64,000 nt of DNA from Janthinobacterium sp. Lineage in GTDB: Bacteria > Pseudomonadota > Gammaproteobacteria > Burkholderiales > Burkholderiaceae_D. Below, one piece after another: positions 17,208 to 25,390 of this stretch. Position 1 is the stretch's first letter; each line of letters begins with the position of its first letter. The notes below the pieces were generated by a model. The model was not told the DNA's origin. It did no database searches and saw only the letters and a list, made by a program, of their open reading frames with translations. The position numbers and the translations under genes are program-made. The DNA is taken from NCBI RefSeq assembly GCF_009923995.1, contig NZ_RFSK01000014.1, positions 1 to 64,000 of the forward strand, read 5' to 3'.

Positions 17208-18572
17208 TTATGCCCCCGCCAAGTCGGGCGGAGCCGACTGAATGCGCTCCTGTTCCGTTTCCCAGTCCAGATCCGGAGAAAGGATGCCGCGGCGCTGCAG
17301 CTCGTTGAAGTACGTCTCGCCCGAGATTTTCCCGCCAGCGGCGCTCTTGAACAGCAGCTCTGCACTGGCCTCGGCGAGCGATGCGGCGCCGAAGTCTTTG
17401 AAAATGGTGATGTGACCGCCTTCGGCCTCCCCCACCCATTCAGCCATGAACTGCAGGGCCTGGTCGCCAGCGTCCTCGACGTTGCCCGCGATCTTCTGCA
17501 GCGCGCATGCGCCCTGCTCGTTGTCCGCCAGGGTCTGCGATTCGGTCACGTTGCCCGGCTTGATCACCAGCAGCTCGGCGCCAGCCTGGCGCATGCGGTC
17601 TTCCAGGTCGAGGATGGATAGGCGACCGGCCTCAATGGCCTTTCCGCCGTGTTCCACGAATTTCAGGTCACCATCGGGCGAATCCGACTTTACTGCCGTC
17701 CCGGCGCCGACCGAGATGCCGCCCTCGCCCAGCATCTTGGAGAACAGGATCGGCACGCGCGCGACGTGCAAGATGTTCTGCTGGTCGCTCTTGCTCTGCC
17801 AGTGCTCGATGTTGCTGTGCGCCAGCTCGAGCAGCGGCGGCGTGGCCTGCATATAACCCAGGCGTTTGCCGTAGACGGGCACGAAGGGAATTGTCCCCAG
17901 CGTAGTGACACCTTCCTCGTGCAGCGCCCATTCTTTCTTGCTGCCAGTCTCACGCTGGCGCCAGGTCTGCCAGGTGCCACGCCCTAGGACACGAACCTGC
18001 TCGATTTCCTTGGTGTCGAAGTCGCCATTCGGCTCGGACACGCTTTCCAACAGTCGCAACTGGGTCAGCCCGTTCAGGCTGGTCGCATTCTTCGGCAGCC
18101 AGCCCAGGACGTTCTGCACGTGCACTTGGACGAAGTACGGGCGCACACCGGCGGCCTGCTCGTCGGCCTTCGTGACCAGATTGCCCGCCTTGGGAAAGTC
18201 GACCAGGATGCCAGCGAAGCCGTAGCCCATCGCCTCTTGGGTGATTTCCGAGAGGAAGCTATGCAGGTCGCGGCCGGACAGGTCGACATTTTGCAGCCAG
18301 GGCTTGAGCCGCTCCGGCACGTCCTCTCCTAGCGTCACCGGCTTGCTGAACGGCTTGGCCGACAGCACGTCGATGGTGCGGGCGTATGCCGGAAACAGCG
18401 TGGCCACGGCCAATCGCAGATCGTAGCTTCCGGTGTCCTCACCCGGCCACTGCGGCAAATACTTCTTGCCGGCCGCCCGCATGGTCTTCGTGCCACCCAG
18501 CAGCGCGGCAATCAACGCGCAGTCCTCGTTCAGCTTGGCCGCTTCGGCTGATTGTGTGCGTACATCGGTCAT
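17208..18572 (-). CDS. portal protein, DUF4055 family
   Basis: A 454-residue protein between large terminase and the gpF-like protein. It matches the DUF4055 portal group: Tyr-Leu-Pro-x-Trp-Pro-Gly-Glu near residue 40, Arg-Thr-Ile-Asp-Val-Leu-Ser-Ala-Lys-Pro-Phe near 65, a long helical segment near residues 260-290 (stem region) and a helical C-terminus. Portals form the dodecameric ring through which DNA is packaged. Start ATG 18572 lies 15 bases after the terminase stop. Confidence 0.92.
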   Translation of the reverse strand: MTDVRTQSAEAAKLNEDCALIAALLGGTKTMRAAGKKYLPQWPGEDTGSYDLRLAVATLFPAYARTIDVLSAKPFSKPVTLGEDVPERLKPWLQNVDLSGRDLHSFLSEITQEAMGYGFAGILVDFPKAGNLVTKADEQAAGVRPYFVQVHVQNVLGWLPKNATSLNGLTQLRLLESVSEPNGDFDTKEIEQVRVLGRGTWQTWRQRETGSKKEWALHEEGVTTLGTIPFVPVYGKRLGYMQATPPLLELAHSNIEHWQSKSDQQNILHVARVPILFSKMLGEGGISVGAGTAVKSDSPDGDLKFVEHGGKAIEAGRLSILDLEDRMRQAGAELLVIKPGNVTESQTLADNEQGACALQKIAGNVEDAGDQALQFMAEWVGEAEGGHITIFKDFGAASLAEASAELLFKSAAGGKISGETYFNELQRRGILSPDLDWETEQERIQSAPPDLAGA

Positions 18573-18586
18573 GGAAATCCTTGTTG

Positions 18587-19873
18587 TTACATGCGCAGCG
18601 GCGCGGTGGTCGTCGTGCTCTTCACGATCGGATAGCGTTTCACAAGGAAGTAGCCGTTCGCGTCATTCGGGTGATCATGGCCAGATTTCTTGTCTGGCTG
18701 GCCGTCGGCGCCCCACACCTGCTGCTCCAGCGCCTCGGTCGTCGTCGGGCATTGATCGGTGTTGATCTTCCAGCGGCGCTCGCCCTGGGCATTCAGGATC
18801 ATCGCGTTATAGGCGTTGACCCTGTCCTTGACCGCAGGGTTTGAGTGGTTCACTTCGAGCAGAAAGCCCGCCTGGCGCAAAATGGACAGGTCGGACTCGC
18901 TGGCGTTCTTGCTGCTGGTGTTCTGGCCGGATGCATCCGGGAAAATCTTCACCTGGTGCCCCTTGTCCTTGAAGTCTTCCTTCAAGAGCTTGGCCATGGC
19001 TGGCGTATCACGCACTTGCACGCGCTCAGCCAGTGTGCGCGGTAGGCCGTCGCGCACCACGTTGACACAGGCGGTCATGTTCTGGACGTTGAAGTCCAGG
19101 CCCACCATCAGCGGCTCGCCCGGCAAGATGATCTCGTTCGTGTGGTTCAGCGCGCGGTCGAAGTCGGCATACACGCTGCCGCTGGTCAGGTTGGTGAACT
19201 TGCCGCGCAGGTAAGCATCGATCAACGCCGGCGGATAGCTGGCCATCAGCGACGGGATATAGTCGTCTGGAAGGTTCAGCTCGTTGTCGAAGGTGCTGGC
19301 CTGGATCAGGCCGTACAGGCTGGCCAGCTCAGGCTTGTCCCGGATGGCCTTCACGAACTGCTGATAGACGAACTTGAAGCCCTCGGGCGTCGTCGTCACG
19401 TCGATGCCGTTCATCAGGCCCGGCACCTTGTAGCGCATGCGGGCGATGATCTTGCGCCAGGCCATCTGCGCCTTTTTCAGCGGCATCACGTCCAGCTCAT
19501 CGATCAGCGCGTGGCCGATCTTGAAGCCAACGATGGTTTCCGGCTTCTCCATCGAGCGGCAGATGACCGTGCCACGGTACCTGCGGCCCTCGTACACCTC
19601 GACCTCGTGGTCGCCCTGCTTCACCTTGATGCGCAGGCCCATCGCATAGGCCACCTCCTCCATCGTCGGATAGAAGATGTCGCGGATCTGCGGATAGGTC
19701 GGCGCGAAGTAGCCCTGGTTGATGCCTGGCCATTGCCAAAAGTGGGCGCAGATGCCCGCGCAGCCCACAAACGTCTTGCCCGAACCGAACCCGGCCACGT
19801 AAGCCTTGAACTTGTGCGGCAGCTGCAGGAAGCTCGCTTGCGGGACGTTCAGGTCAAACTGGATTGTCGTCAT
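18587..19873 (-). CDS. terL: terminase large subunit
   Basis: A 428-residue packaging motor. The ATPase half has a Walker A-type loop (GFGSGKT, residues 28-34) and a Walker B-like Leu-Ile-Asp-Glu (Asp125-Glu126). The nuclease half has Val-Gly-Leu-Asp-Phe-Asn near residue 245 and Pro-Asp-Ala-Ser-Gly near 305 as candidate metal ligands. It overlaps the small subunit gene by 20 bases and precedes the portal gene, the normal order. Confidence 0.95.
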   Translation of the reverse strand: MTTIQFDLNVPQASFLQLPHKFKAYVAGFGSGKTFVGCAGICAHFWQWPGINQGYFAPTYPQIRDIFYPTMEEVAYAMGLRIKVKQGDHEVEVYEGRRYRGTVICRSMEKPETIVGFKIGHALIDELDVMPLKKAQMAWRKIIARMRYKVPGLMNGIDVTTTPEGFKFVYQQFVKAIRDKPELASLYGLIQASTFDNELNLPDDYIPSLMASYPPALIDAYLRGKFTNLTSGSVYADFDRALNHTNEIILPGEPLMVGLDFNVQNMTACVNVVRDGLPRTLAERVQVRDTPAMAKLLKEDFKDKGHQVKIFPDASGQNTSSKNASESDLSILRQAGFLLEVNHSNPAVKDRVNAYNAMILNAQGERRWKINTDQCPTTTEALEQQVWGADGQPDKKSGHDHPNDANGYFLVKRYPIVKSTTTTAPLRM

Positions 19874-20315
19874 GGCGCTTGGCGTCTTTCACGCCGAAGG
19901 AAATGGCGACAGGTGTGGGCGCCTGGTCGGCCTGCTCGGCCTTGCCCTTGTTCACATAAATGTCGCCCACTTCCTTGGCGGCCTGCTCGTAGAGGCTGGC
20001 CACCAGAGATAAGTTGCGCATGTTTTCGGCCTTCTGCGCCAGCCTGGCCAGGCCGCGTAGGCGGAATGCCTTGCTGGCGATCGGGATTTCCTCGGCCTTG
20101 GCACGGAAGCTCGCCCGCGTTTCTTCGAAGATCGTTCGCCATTTCTGGCTCAGGTTGCGACCGACGTATGTGTTTGGATCGTAGAGCGACACCTGTTGGC
20201 GCGGCACATCGAGGCCAAATTCTTCCTTTACTGCCAGCGAAACCTGCGTCGGCGAGTCGAAACAGGCCAGCGCGGTGACGATGTACAGCTTCACCTCGTC
20301 CTTGAGTGCGGCCAT
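19854..20315 (-). CDS. terS: terminase small subunit, DUF2280 family
   Basis: A 153-residue protein just upstream of, and overlapping, the large terminase gene. It fits DUF2280: N-terminal HTH-like segment with Phe-Gly-Leu-Asp-Val-Pro-Arg-Gln-Gln-Val (residues 33-42), followed by Tyr-Asp-Pro and a long helical region. Such proteins select the phage DNA for packaging. Start ATG 20315. Confidence 0.88.
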   Translation of the reverse strand: MAALKDEVKLYIVTALACFDSPTQVSLAVKEEFGLDVPRQQVSLYDPNTYVGRNLSQKWRTIFEETRASFRAKAEEIPIASKAFRLRGLARLAQKAENMRNLSLVASLYEQAAKEVGDIYVNKGKAEQADQAPTPVAISFGVKDAKRHDDNPV

Positions 20316-20345
20316 GTTTTAGTTTCCTGTAAAGCAACGTAAAGC

Positions 20346-20987
20346 CTACGCGGCCTTCAGCAGACACGTTCCGCACGCCCTCGCTATGTTGATTTTCGCC
20401 ACTTCTGGCGGTGTCTTTGCTGCGTCAATCATGCGCTGCACGTCCTCGCTTGCGCCGTAGCGCCGGACCACGCCGATGAACTCCTCGACGTCATGGCCGC
20501 GCATGCACAGCTTCGGCAGCCCGTACTTGTTGAAGGCCGGCGCGCCGAATTCATCCTGCTCCTGGGCGATGTGGTAAAGCTCGTGCTCGAGCAGCGCGCA
20601 GAACTCAGCGTCACTGCAGGTAAGGCAATACGATGCGTCCAGAGTAATGAGGAAGTCCGGCACCGCGCCGAACCAGTCGGCCATCTGCTGTTGCTGGCGG
20701 CCTTTCTGCCACGGCCCACAGCGGAATGTGACTTCCTCGCACTGTCCCAGCACCGTGCGACCGGCCTTCACAAAGCCCATCGGCGCCCACAGGAACTGCA
20801 CGTCGGCATATTCCAAGTGCGCGTGGTCTTCGTTGTACAGCGTGCCGCCTTCGGTGAGGATGGTTGCGCGCGCCCACTTGAGCACCTCGGGCGCGGGCAT
20901 GTAACGGTTGTTCAGCGGGTCGACAAATTCAGCAGGTGGCAACGGGCGCGCTGAGGTGGGCGCAGCGGAATTTCGGCTTTTCTTCAT
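20346..20987 (-). CDS. putative phage metallopeptidase
   Basis: A 213-residue protein carrying HELYH (His-Glu-x2-His) inside Leu-Leu-Glu-His-Glu-Leu-Tyr-His-Ile-Ala near residue 135, the zinc-protease signature of the phage metallopeptidase family. His-Asp-Val-Glu-Glu-Phe near residue 165 could supply the third ligand. Members are regularly found just upstream of the terminase genes, as here; their substrate is unknown. The ATG (20987) lies immediately after one of two 20-base direct repeats that may control this late block. Confidence 0.85.
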   Translation of the reverse strand: MKKSRNSAAPTSARPLPPAEFVDPLNNRYMPAPEVLKWARATILTEGGTLYNEDHAHLEYADVQFLWAPMGFVKAGRTVLGQCEEVTFRCGPWQKGRQQQQMADWFGAVPDFLITLDASYCLTCSDAEFCALLEHELYHIAQEQDEFGAPAFNKYGLPKLCMRGHDVEEFIGVVRRYGASEDVQRMIDAAKTPPEVAKINIARACGTCLLKAA

Positions 20988-20989
20988 TC

Positions 20990-21081
20990 CGACCTACTAG
21001 ATGTAGTGTTTGACGGCAACTCTAGCGGTCTCAGCCCGGCAATTTTTGACACTTTTGCTCGCGACCTACTAAATGTAGTGT
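20990..21081. repeat. 20-bp direct repeats with dyad symmetry upstream of late genes
   Basis: CGACCTACTAGATGTAGTGT (20990-21009) and CGACCTACTAAATGTAGTGT (21062-21081), identical except for one base, start to start 72 bp. Each contains the inverted repeat CTAC-N4-5-GTAG. They lie between a small phage gene and the metallopeptidase/terminase block, so they may be binding sites of a late regulator. The core also loosely resembles an NrdR box, but the gene context does not support that. Confidence 0.6.
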
Positions 21082-21082
21082 C

Positions 21083-21520
21083 TCACGCGCCTTCGATGCT
21101 TAAATTGACCGGTGGCATGCTCGCGCCCAGCACCCACAGTGCGATAGAGCCGCCGGAATTCAGCACGGCCAGTTCCTCGACGCTCGGGCGCCAGTACGAC
21201 ACCACAGCAGGCAGATCGCCAACTTGCGTGCGCGTGATCGGCAATGCGCCACACGGCAACTCGGCCTGGTCCCAGCCTGCAGGTGCGCCGAGCACACCGT
21301 TGTTCGATGCGTGTTGTATTTTCTGCATTTCGGCTTTCGATATGTCACCGCCCGCCCCCAGCAGGCGCCGCGATGCATCGCGGCTGGAGTCCTCTGGATC
21401 TTTGCTACGTCGGTGAGCTGCGCCCGTTTTTGTAAGCCCTGCCACTGGAGCGCGCTGGCAGCCGCAAAATAAGCTAAAAATAAATAGTTTCGTACCACGA
21501 ACTGCAAGGTAAGATTTCAT
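21083..21520 (-). CDS. conserved phage protein, unknown function
   Basis: The C-terminal ~80 residues (Gly-Val-Leu-Gly-Ala-Pro-x-Gly-Trp-Asp-Gln and Tyr-Trp-Arg-Pro-Ser-Val-Glu-Glu-Leu-Ala-Val-Leu-Asn-Ser-Gly-Gly) look like a small protein I know only as 'hypothetical' from phages. The N-terminal ~60 residues are unlike it: they begin with a hydrophobic Cys-rich stretch and have different base composition. The true start may therefore be an internal ATG near residue 65, giving a protein of about 80 residues. It ends at the second direct repeat. Confidence 0.6.
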   Translation of the reverse strand: MKSYLAVRGTKLFIFSLFCGCQRAPVAGLTKTGAAHRRSKDPEDSSRDASRRLLGAGGDISKAEMQKIQHASNNGVLGAPAGWDQAELPCGALPITRTQVGDLPAVVSYWRPSVEELAVLNSGGSIALWVLGASMPPVNLSIEGA

Positions 21521-21554
21521 TTATCAATTAATCAATGCCCATTTGGAGGAAATC

Positions 21555-21839
21555 ATGCCTGGAATTGAAGATATTAAATTAGCACTTGCGCTCTTGGTCA
21601 ATGACCTCGCAGAGAAGGCGCCCAATGCTGTGCAGGATGTTGGCCTCTTGCTGGCATCAATTGCGGGACGCTCGGAAAGTGAACTCTGGGACAAAGCCGG
21701 AGACCAGCTTTTCGAAAAAGCAAAATCAGCGAAATACAAGGATGAAACAAGTTATTACGTATTTTTTGCATGTGTCTTTCGCGGCGGCGCAGTTGACCTT
21801 GCCCAGGCTGAGCGAGCAAAAGAGCAGGCCGCTATCTAG
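21555..21839 (+). CDS. small moron protein, unknown
   Basis: A 94-residue protein on the strand opposite to the late operon. ATG 21555 has a strong GGAGG five bases upstream; the in-frame ATG at 21543 does not. The protein is helical and acidic, without motif or membrane segment. It overlaps the 3' end of the convergent 21832-22143 gene by eight bases. I do not recognise it. Confidence 0.6.
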   Translation: MPGIEDIKLALALLVNDLAEKAPNAVQDVGLLLASIAGRSESELWDKAGDQLFEKAKSAKYKDETSYYVFFACVFRGGAVDLAQAERAKEQAAI

Positions 21840-22143
21840 CCTTATGACATAACCGGGCGTGCTTCATCATGGCTTGGTGCGCAGCCTCGGTGCGCTCGCG
21901 CATCCAGGCATCAAAGCCGTCGTCAGCGTGGCATTGAGCGATAAATACCGACACGCTCCCGTGCGCGGTCTCAGCCAGCGCATCGCCGGTTGCCTCGCTG
22001 ATGAGAATGCGCCCGGTTCGATCCGTCGCGTAGACGGTGACCTCGCCTCGCTCCTCATCGGCCATCGTGCACATGGTGATCGGCGCGCCGTTGAAAAATA
22101 CTGTAGCCCGGTATGCGTCCGGGTCGCCTACTGTGATACGCAT
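21832..22143 (-). CDS. small phage protein, unknown
   Basis: A 103-residue protein with AAGGAG before ATG 22143. N-terminal beta-strands (MRITVGDPDAYRATVFFNG) are followed by an acidic helix and a C-terminal helix rich in His and Ala. It lies ten bases after the small membrane gene 22153-22299 and probably forms an operon with it. Function not recognised. Confidence 0.6.
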   Translation of the reverse strand: MRITVGDPDAYRATVFFNGAPITMCTMADEERGEVTVYATDRTGRILISEATGDALAETAHGSVSVFIAQCHADDGFDAWMRERTEAAHQAMMKHARLCHKAR

Positions 22144-22152
22144 GGAGACTCC

Positions 22153-22299
22153 TTATGCGGTGAATGCGTGCCGCGCCGGCTTGGCCATGGCCCACAACCA
22201 GGGCCAGGCCAGCAGCACGAGTGCGACGATGGCGCCGCCGATCAGCGCGCCCATCAGAATCAAGGTGATGATCATCTGGCGGAAGTCGATATCGAACAT
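22153..22299 (-). CDS. small single-pass membrane protein
   Basis: A 48-residue protein starting MFDIDFRQMIITLIL, with one long hydrophobic segment (residues about 9-37, ending in Trp-Pro-Trp-Leu-Trp) and a short basic tail. GAGGTG precedes the ATG and a terminator lies just upstream, so it begins a transcription unit with 21832-22143. A holin or pinholin role is conceivable for a small membrane protein in a late-gene junction, but there is no endolysin beside it. Confidence 0.55.
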   Translation of the reverse strand: MFDIDFRQMIITLILMGALIGGAIVALVLLAWPWLWAMAKPARHAFTA

Positions 22300-22313
22300 G
22301 TGGCACCTCAAAT

Positions 22314-22348
22314 AGAAAAGCCGCCAGCGCAGTAATGCGGTCGGCGGC
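22314..22348 (-). terminator. rho-independent terminator
   Basis: Minus-strand hairpin with arms GCCGCC/GGCGGC and an inner stem CGCA/TGCG (22348-22320), followed by TTTTCTATTT. It ends leftward transcription before the small membrane gene, marking a boundary between early/middle and late leftward units. Confidence 0.75.
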
Positions 22349-22440
22349 GAAACCCGGCGTGCCGGGCAAGGAGAATTGGAGCGGGATGTTGGACTTATTG
22401 CGATATAATTAAATTATTACTTAAATAACCAAATACAACG

Positions 22441-22815
22441 ATGACACAAGAAGAAATGAATAACCTGCTACTCGAAAATGTAGCTTTGATCTCGGGTGTT
22501 GTGGCGTCTTTAGGCGAGACGATTAACGAGCAGGCGCAGTCGATAGCCGCGCTTGAAACGAGACTGGACGCACGTAGCGCATTGCCTGATCTGTTTTCTC
22601 TAGCTCTTTTTAATCAGTTGTCATCGACTTTCCCTGAGTTGCCAGACGAGTTGCTGCGCGTCCTGCGAAACTTTTCCGAACAGCCGGAAATCAGTCCCGA
22701 GTGGAAAGAAACGGCAAATGCCCTCATCAACATCGTTGGCGCCAACACGAATAGCGGTGAACCAGACCAATCGGCGCGAAACCTTACGCTAGTGTATAGC
22801 AGCGAGAAAACGTAA
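22441..22815 (+). CDS. moron protein, unknown, N-terminal helix
   Basis: A 124-residue, A+T-rich gene antisense to the operon. Its upstream region is A+T-rich (TTGGACTTATTGCGATATAATTAAA) and contains a good -10 (TATAAT, 22415-22420). The protein begins MTQEEMNNLLLENVALISG, is mostly helical with a coiled-coil-like N-terminus, and has a disordered polar tail. No recognised domain. Confidence 0.55.
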   Translation: MTQEEMNNLLLENVALISGVVASLGETINEQAQSIAALETRLDARSALPDLFSLALFNQLSSTFPELPDELLRVLRNFSEQPEISPEWKETANALINIVGANTNSGEPDQSARNLTLVYSSEKT

Positions 22816-22860
22816 TCTTTAGCGACATGGATCTAGAACACTATGTTGGCGCTGTCACAA

Positions 22861-23037
22861 TTAGTCGCGCTCCGAATCCAGCATGCGCTGGAACTGGCGC
22901 ACCACGTCAACGTCGAGTTTGTCGATGATCTCTTGCTGTGTAGGCGATTCGGCTGGCGCCGCGTCTGCAACAATGGCGGCCATTTCCTGCTGTGTGCGGC
23001 GCCAGCGGAAGCGGCTGAGAGACTCGGTAGTGGACAT
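22861..23037 (-). CDS. small helical phage protein
   Basis: A 58-residue protein from ATG 23037, with GAGG nine bases upstream. A longer reading to 23370 would run through a terminator and is rejected. It is acidic and helical (…DKLDVDVVRQFQRMLDSERD). Function unknown. Confidence 0.5.
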   Translation of the reverse strand: MSTTESLSRFRWRRTQQEMAAIVADAAPAESPTQQEIIDKLDVDVVRQFQRMLDSERD

Positions 23038-23066
23038 GATCGCCTCGTAACGTGGCGCCAGAAAAC

Positions 23067-23097
23067 AAAAAAGCCCGCATCGCTTGCGCGCCGGGCC
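23067..23097 (-). terminator. rho-independent terminator
   Basis: Minus-strand hairpin GCCCG/CGGGC with an inner CGC/GCG step, followed by TTTTTTGTTTTC (23072-23061). It directly follows the stop of the small reading frame 23097-23240 and precedes the 22861-23037 gene. Confidence 0.75.
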
Positions 23098-23240
23098 TAA
23101 TGATTTTTCTCCCTTGCTAACTGCGAAGTGAGCCGTGCAAAAACTCGCTCGAACAGACCCAGCAACGGGTGGGGTATTCGGCGAATCCCTGCTATCGGTG
23201 CCGCCGAAGCGATCATTACGAGTGCAGGAAGTGTATTCAT
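23097..23240 (-). CDS. possible 47-residue protein
   Basis: ATG 23240 to TAG 23099-23097, 47 residues, N-terminus hydrophobic (MNTLPALVMIASAAPIAG) and C-terminus basic and amphipathic. The stop abuts a terminator, and TTGTTT-16-TACAGT lies upstream as a promoter candidate. There is no clear ribosome site, so expression is doubtful. Confidence 0.35.
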   Translation of the reverse strand: MNTLPALVMIASAAPIAGIRRIPHPLLGLFERVFARLTSQLAREKNH

Positions 23241-23343
23241 GTAAGCATACTGTATTTTCGACTGTCTTACAAACAAAAAACAAAATTACAAGAAATAATT
23301 TCTGCGAGGTAAAATATATTTTTATAACTTTTTGGGGTAATTG

Positions 23344-24366
23344 ATGGCAGAGATAACATTCATTGAGCAAAATGCTCCCGTGGATGAATATGGGCGCGCC
23401 CTTTATGCTGTTTCCCGTTCAATACTTAGAGCCCATATAGACTCTCTGTCCGATGAGGATTTACGTGACATCAATACCCCCCTCGACCGAGTAAATATGC
23501 GGCAATTATCAAAGATTGCACGGCTCGAACGCGACAAAGGCATGCGAGGCGATGGTTTCGAATGGGCTGTTCACGAGGCGATCTTAGGTAAGGAACCCAG
23601 CGTCATAAATCCAATTTCACAAGCAATGCGTCGGGCTTCAAAATATCTGAAAGATGATGTGCCCACCTCCCTGTTATTTGGACAAGAGCGTGCGAAGTAT
23701 CTTGGATTTCTCGACGCGGTTGTTGACGAAGCTGGAGCCGACTCTTTTTTGCTTCCGCATGGGAACGGCCGCCCGTTTAACTTCGGCCCCTGGGTATCAG
23801 TTGCAGCGCAAGGTCACACTGCTGAGCACTTGCTCAACGAACGTATTAAAAAAATTTGGAAAACGGATCTCTTTCTATCTACGCTTGACGGCCGAAAACA
23901 TCTTGCAGCTACCGTAAAATCAAATGTGCTCCAACTTGAGGGCGGTAAAGGCTTGCGCATTGGCATTGTCCCGGAATCAGCCCACTTCGCAAACAAATCT
24001 GGGGTTATACATGACGCAAATACTGGCTTATGGGTAGTGTCATTAGCTGATCCAAACGGATTTATGGGTCTTTTCAACGATGCGTACAATGCTGTTGCGC
24101 GTGCAATCTGCACTTTGGGAAAACATGAGAAACCGCCCTACTTCACGAAGCCTAGCGCGAAGGCAGAGCGACTCCAACTGCAGCTCGAAAAGTACCCAGA
24201 TGCAACGGCACTTGAGGTTGAGGATGCGTTAAACGATGCGGCGCAACAGGACCTTGTCACCAACACCCAAAAGCTCTTAAGTGTAAATGCCCCTGACTGG
24301 CTACACATAAAAAAAATGGCACCAAAAATTATTTCGCCAAAACCGAAATTTATTAAGTTAGACTAA
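23344..24366 (+). CDS. moron protein, possible PD-(D/E)XK-like nuclease fold
   Basis: A 340-residue, A+T-rich gene antisense to the flanking operon, with GGGG six bases before ATG 23344. Gly-Asp-Gly-Phe-Glu-Trp-Ala-Val-His-Glu-Ala-Ile (about residue 67), then Lys-Thr-Asp-Leu-Phe-Leu (about 173) and Ala-Ala-Thr-Val-Lys-Ser-Asn (about 188) have the spacing of the helix-Glu, Asp and (E)xK elements of restriction-type nucleases, with Thr where Glu is usual. I therefore treat the nuclease fold as a lead only. It lies in the junction between early and late genes, a common place for cargo. Its stop overlaps the convergent zinc-finger gene by four bases. Confidence 0.6.
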   Translation: MAEITFIEQNAPVDEYGRALYAVSRSILRAHIDSLSDEDLRDINTPLDRVNMRQLSKIARLERDKGMRGDGFEWAVHEAILGKEPSVINPISQAMRRASKYLKDDVPTSLLFGQERAKYLGFLDAVVDEAGADSFLLPHGNGRPFNFGPWVSVAAQGHTAEHLLNERIKKIWKTDLFLSTLDGRKHLAATVKSNVLQLEGGKGLRIGIVPESAHFANKSGVIHDANTGLWVVSLADPNGFMGLFNDAYNAVARAICTLGKHEKPPYFTKPSAKAERLQLQLEKYPDATALEVEDALNDAAQQDLVTNTQKLLSVNAPDWLHIKKMAPKIISPKPKFIKLD

Positions 24367-24968
24367 AAATCAGCGAGCCGCCGGGATGCACGCGCACTAT
24401 GCGATTGAACCAATCCCTCCAATTCGCTGACCATGTCTAGTGCCTTCTCGCGCTCGAAACCACCGCCACCGATCTCGCCACGACCGCTCCCCTTGCACGA
24501 CTGGCAGATCATTCGGTTTGCAGTCCCTGTGCCATTGCATGTGTTGCACTTGCCGTCCAGCCAGTACGCCAGTGAGCGCTCCGCTACGCGTCGATACAAC
24601 GCTTGGGCAGCCTGCGCATCCCATGCGGCCCGCTCATTCACCCATTTACGTTCACGGCCCTTTTGCACAACACGGGCTGTCCAGATACGCAGCAATTGCG
24701 CCAAATTTCCCGAATTACCCTCGAAGAGTTTGTTGATCGTGCCATCCGCGTACTTAACGCGGCAAAGCAGCGACCCGAGATCGCCGGCCATCGCTGCTGC
24801 CGCGATCGCATCCAAGTCGTGATGAAACGCATCATCCCTGAGATTTGACGATTGCAACGATGCTACAAATTTATCCGCGAAACCCATGAATTCCCTTTCA
24901 TTCCGTAAGTCAACGTTAACACCCTTTTTTGCCCTGCACCAGCCCTGCCACTCCTCGGGGCTGCTCAC
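24363..24968 (-). CDS. zinc-finger protein in late antiterminator position
   Basis: Up to 201 residues, start GTG 24968 (GTGA overlap) or more conservatively ATG 24887, which has a better ribosome site (AAAGGGAATTC). Residues about 140-165 form a DnaJ-like zinc finger: Cys-x2-Cys-x-Gly-Thr-Gly, then Cys-x2-Cys-x-Gly-Ser-Gly. It is the last gene of the leftward early/replication operon and precedes the late block, as lambda Q does, and lambda Q also carries a zinc finger. An antiterminator role is inferred from these two facts only. Confidence 0.65.
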   Translation of the reverse strand: MSSPEEWQGWCRAKKGVNVDLRNEREFMGFADKFVASLQSSNLRDDAFHHDLDAIAAAAMAGDLGSLLCRVKYADGTINKLFEGNSGNLAQLLRIWTARVVQKGRERKWVNERAAWDAQAAQALYRRVAERSLAYWLDGKCNTCNGTGTANRMICQSCKGSGRGEIGGGGFEREKALDMVSELEGLVQSHSARASRRLADF

Positions 24969-25390
24969 ACACGCAGCACGCCGGTCCGATTGAATTCGCG
25001 CACCGCTGCTAGGCCAGCGCGCGCAATTGCTACGTTCGGTACGCCGCGCAGGAAGACCATAGTCTTACCGACGCCATAGCGCAGCACGCGCATTTCGTCG
25101 CCGTTGACGCCGAAGGTACCCGTACGCTGGGCCCGCGCCTGGATCTCGGCAATCGCCTCGACCATGGCCTGGGCGACCGGCAGGATGGCATGGCCAGCTG
25201 GCGCAATGCGGCGCGCCATATCGGCGTTGCTCAGTAGGTCGTAGACGTGTTGCTCCTGGAAGTGGCCCTTGCCCACGGCCTCGCTGGCCTGGAAGCCAGG
25301 CATTTCGAAAGCGATGTCCTTGCGCAGGCCTGCCGGCAGCACGGCCGGCTTCTGCACGTACCGCTTGCGCGGCTTCTTGTTCGCAGCCAT
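24965..25390 (-). CDS. phage protein, unknown
   Basis: A 141-residue protein from ATG 25390, overlapping the DUF1064 stop (TGATG). The basic N-terminus (MAANKKPRKRYVQKP) suggests nucleic-acid binding; the rest is helical. It lies between the DUF1064 nuclease and the Q-position protein. Not recognised. Confidence 0.65.
   Translation of the reverse strand: MAANKKPRKRYVQKPAVLPAGLRKDIAFEMPGFQASEAVGKGHFQEQHVYDLLSNADMARRIAPAGHAILPVAQAMVEAIAEIQARAQRTGTFGVNGDEMRVLRYGVGKTMVFLRGVPNVAIARAGLAAVREFNRTGVLRV

Noticed and set aside
20990-21081. NrdR boxes for ribonucleotide reductase control
   Set aside because: The repeats match the NrdR consensus only partly, the 72-bp spacing is unlike known tandem boxes, and no nrd gene is present.
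1-24362. Lysis cassette (holin, endolysin, Rz/Rz1)
   Set aside because: No lysozyme, amidase or transglycosylase motif found in the late block. The small membrane protein at 22153-22299 and the Cys-rich start near 21500 are too weak to call; the cassette probably lies left of the window.
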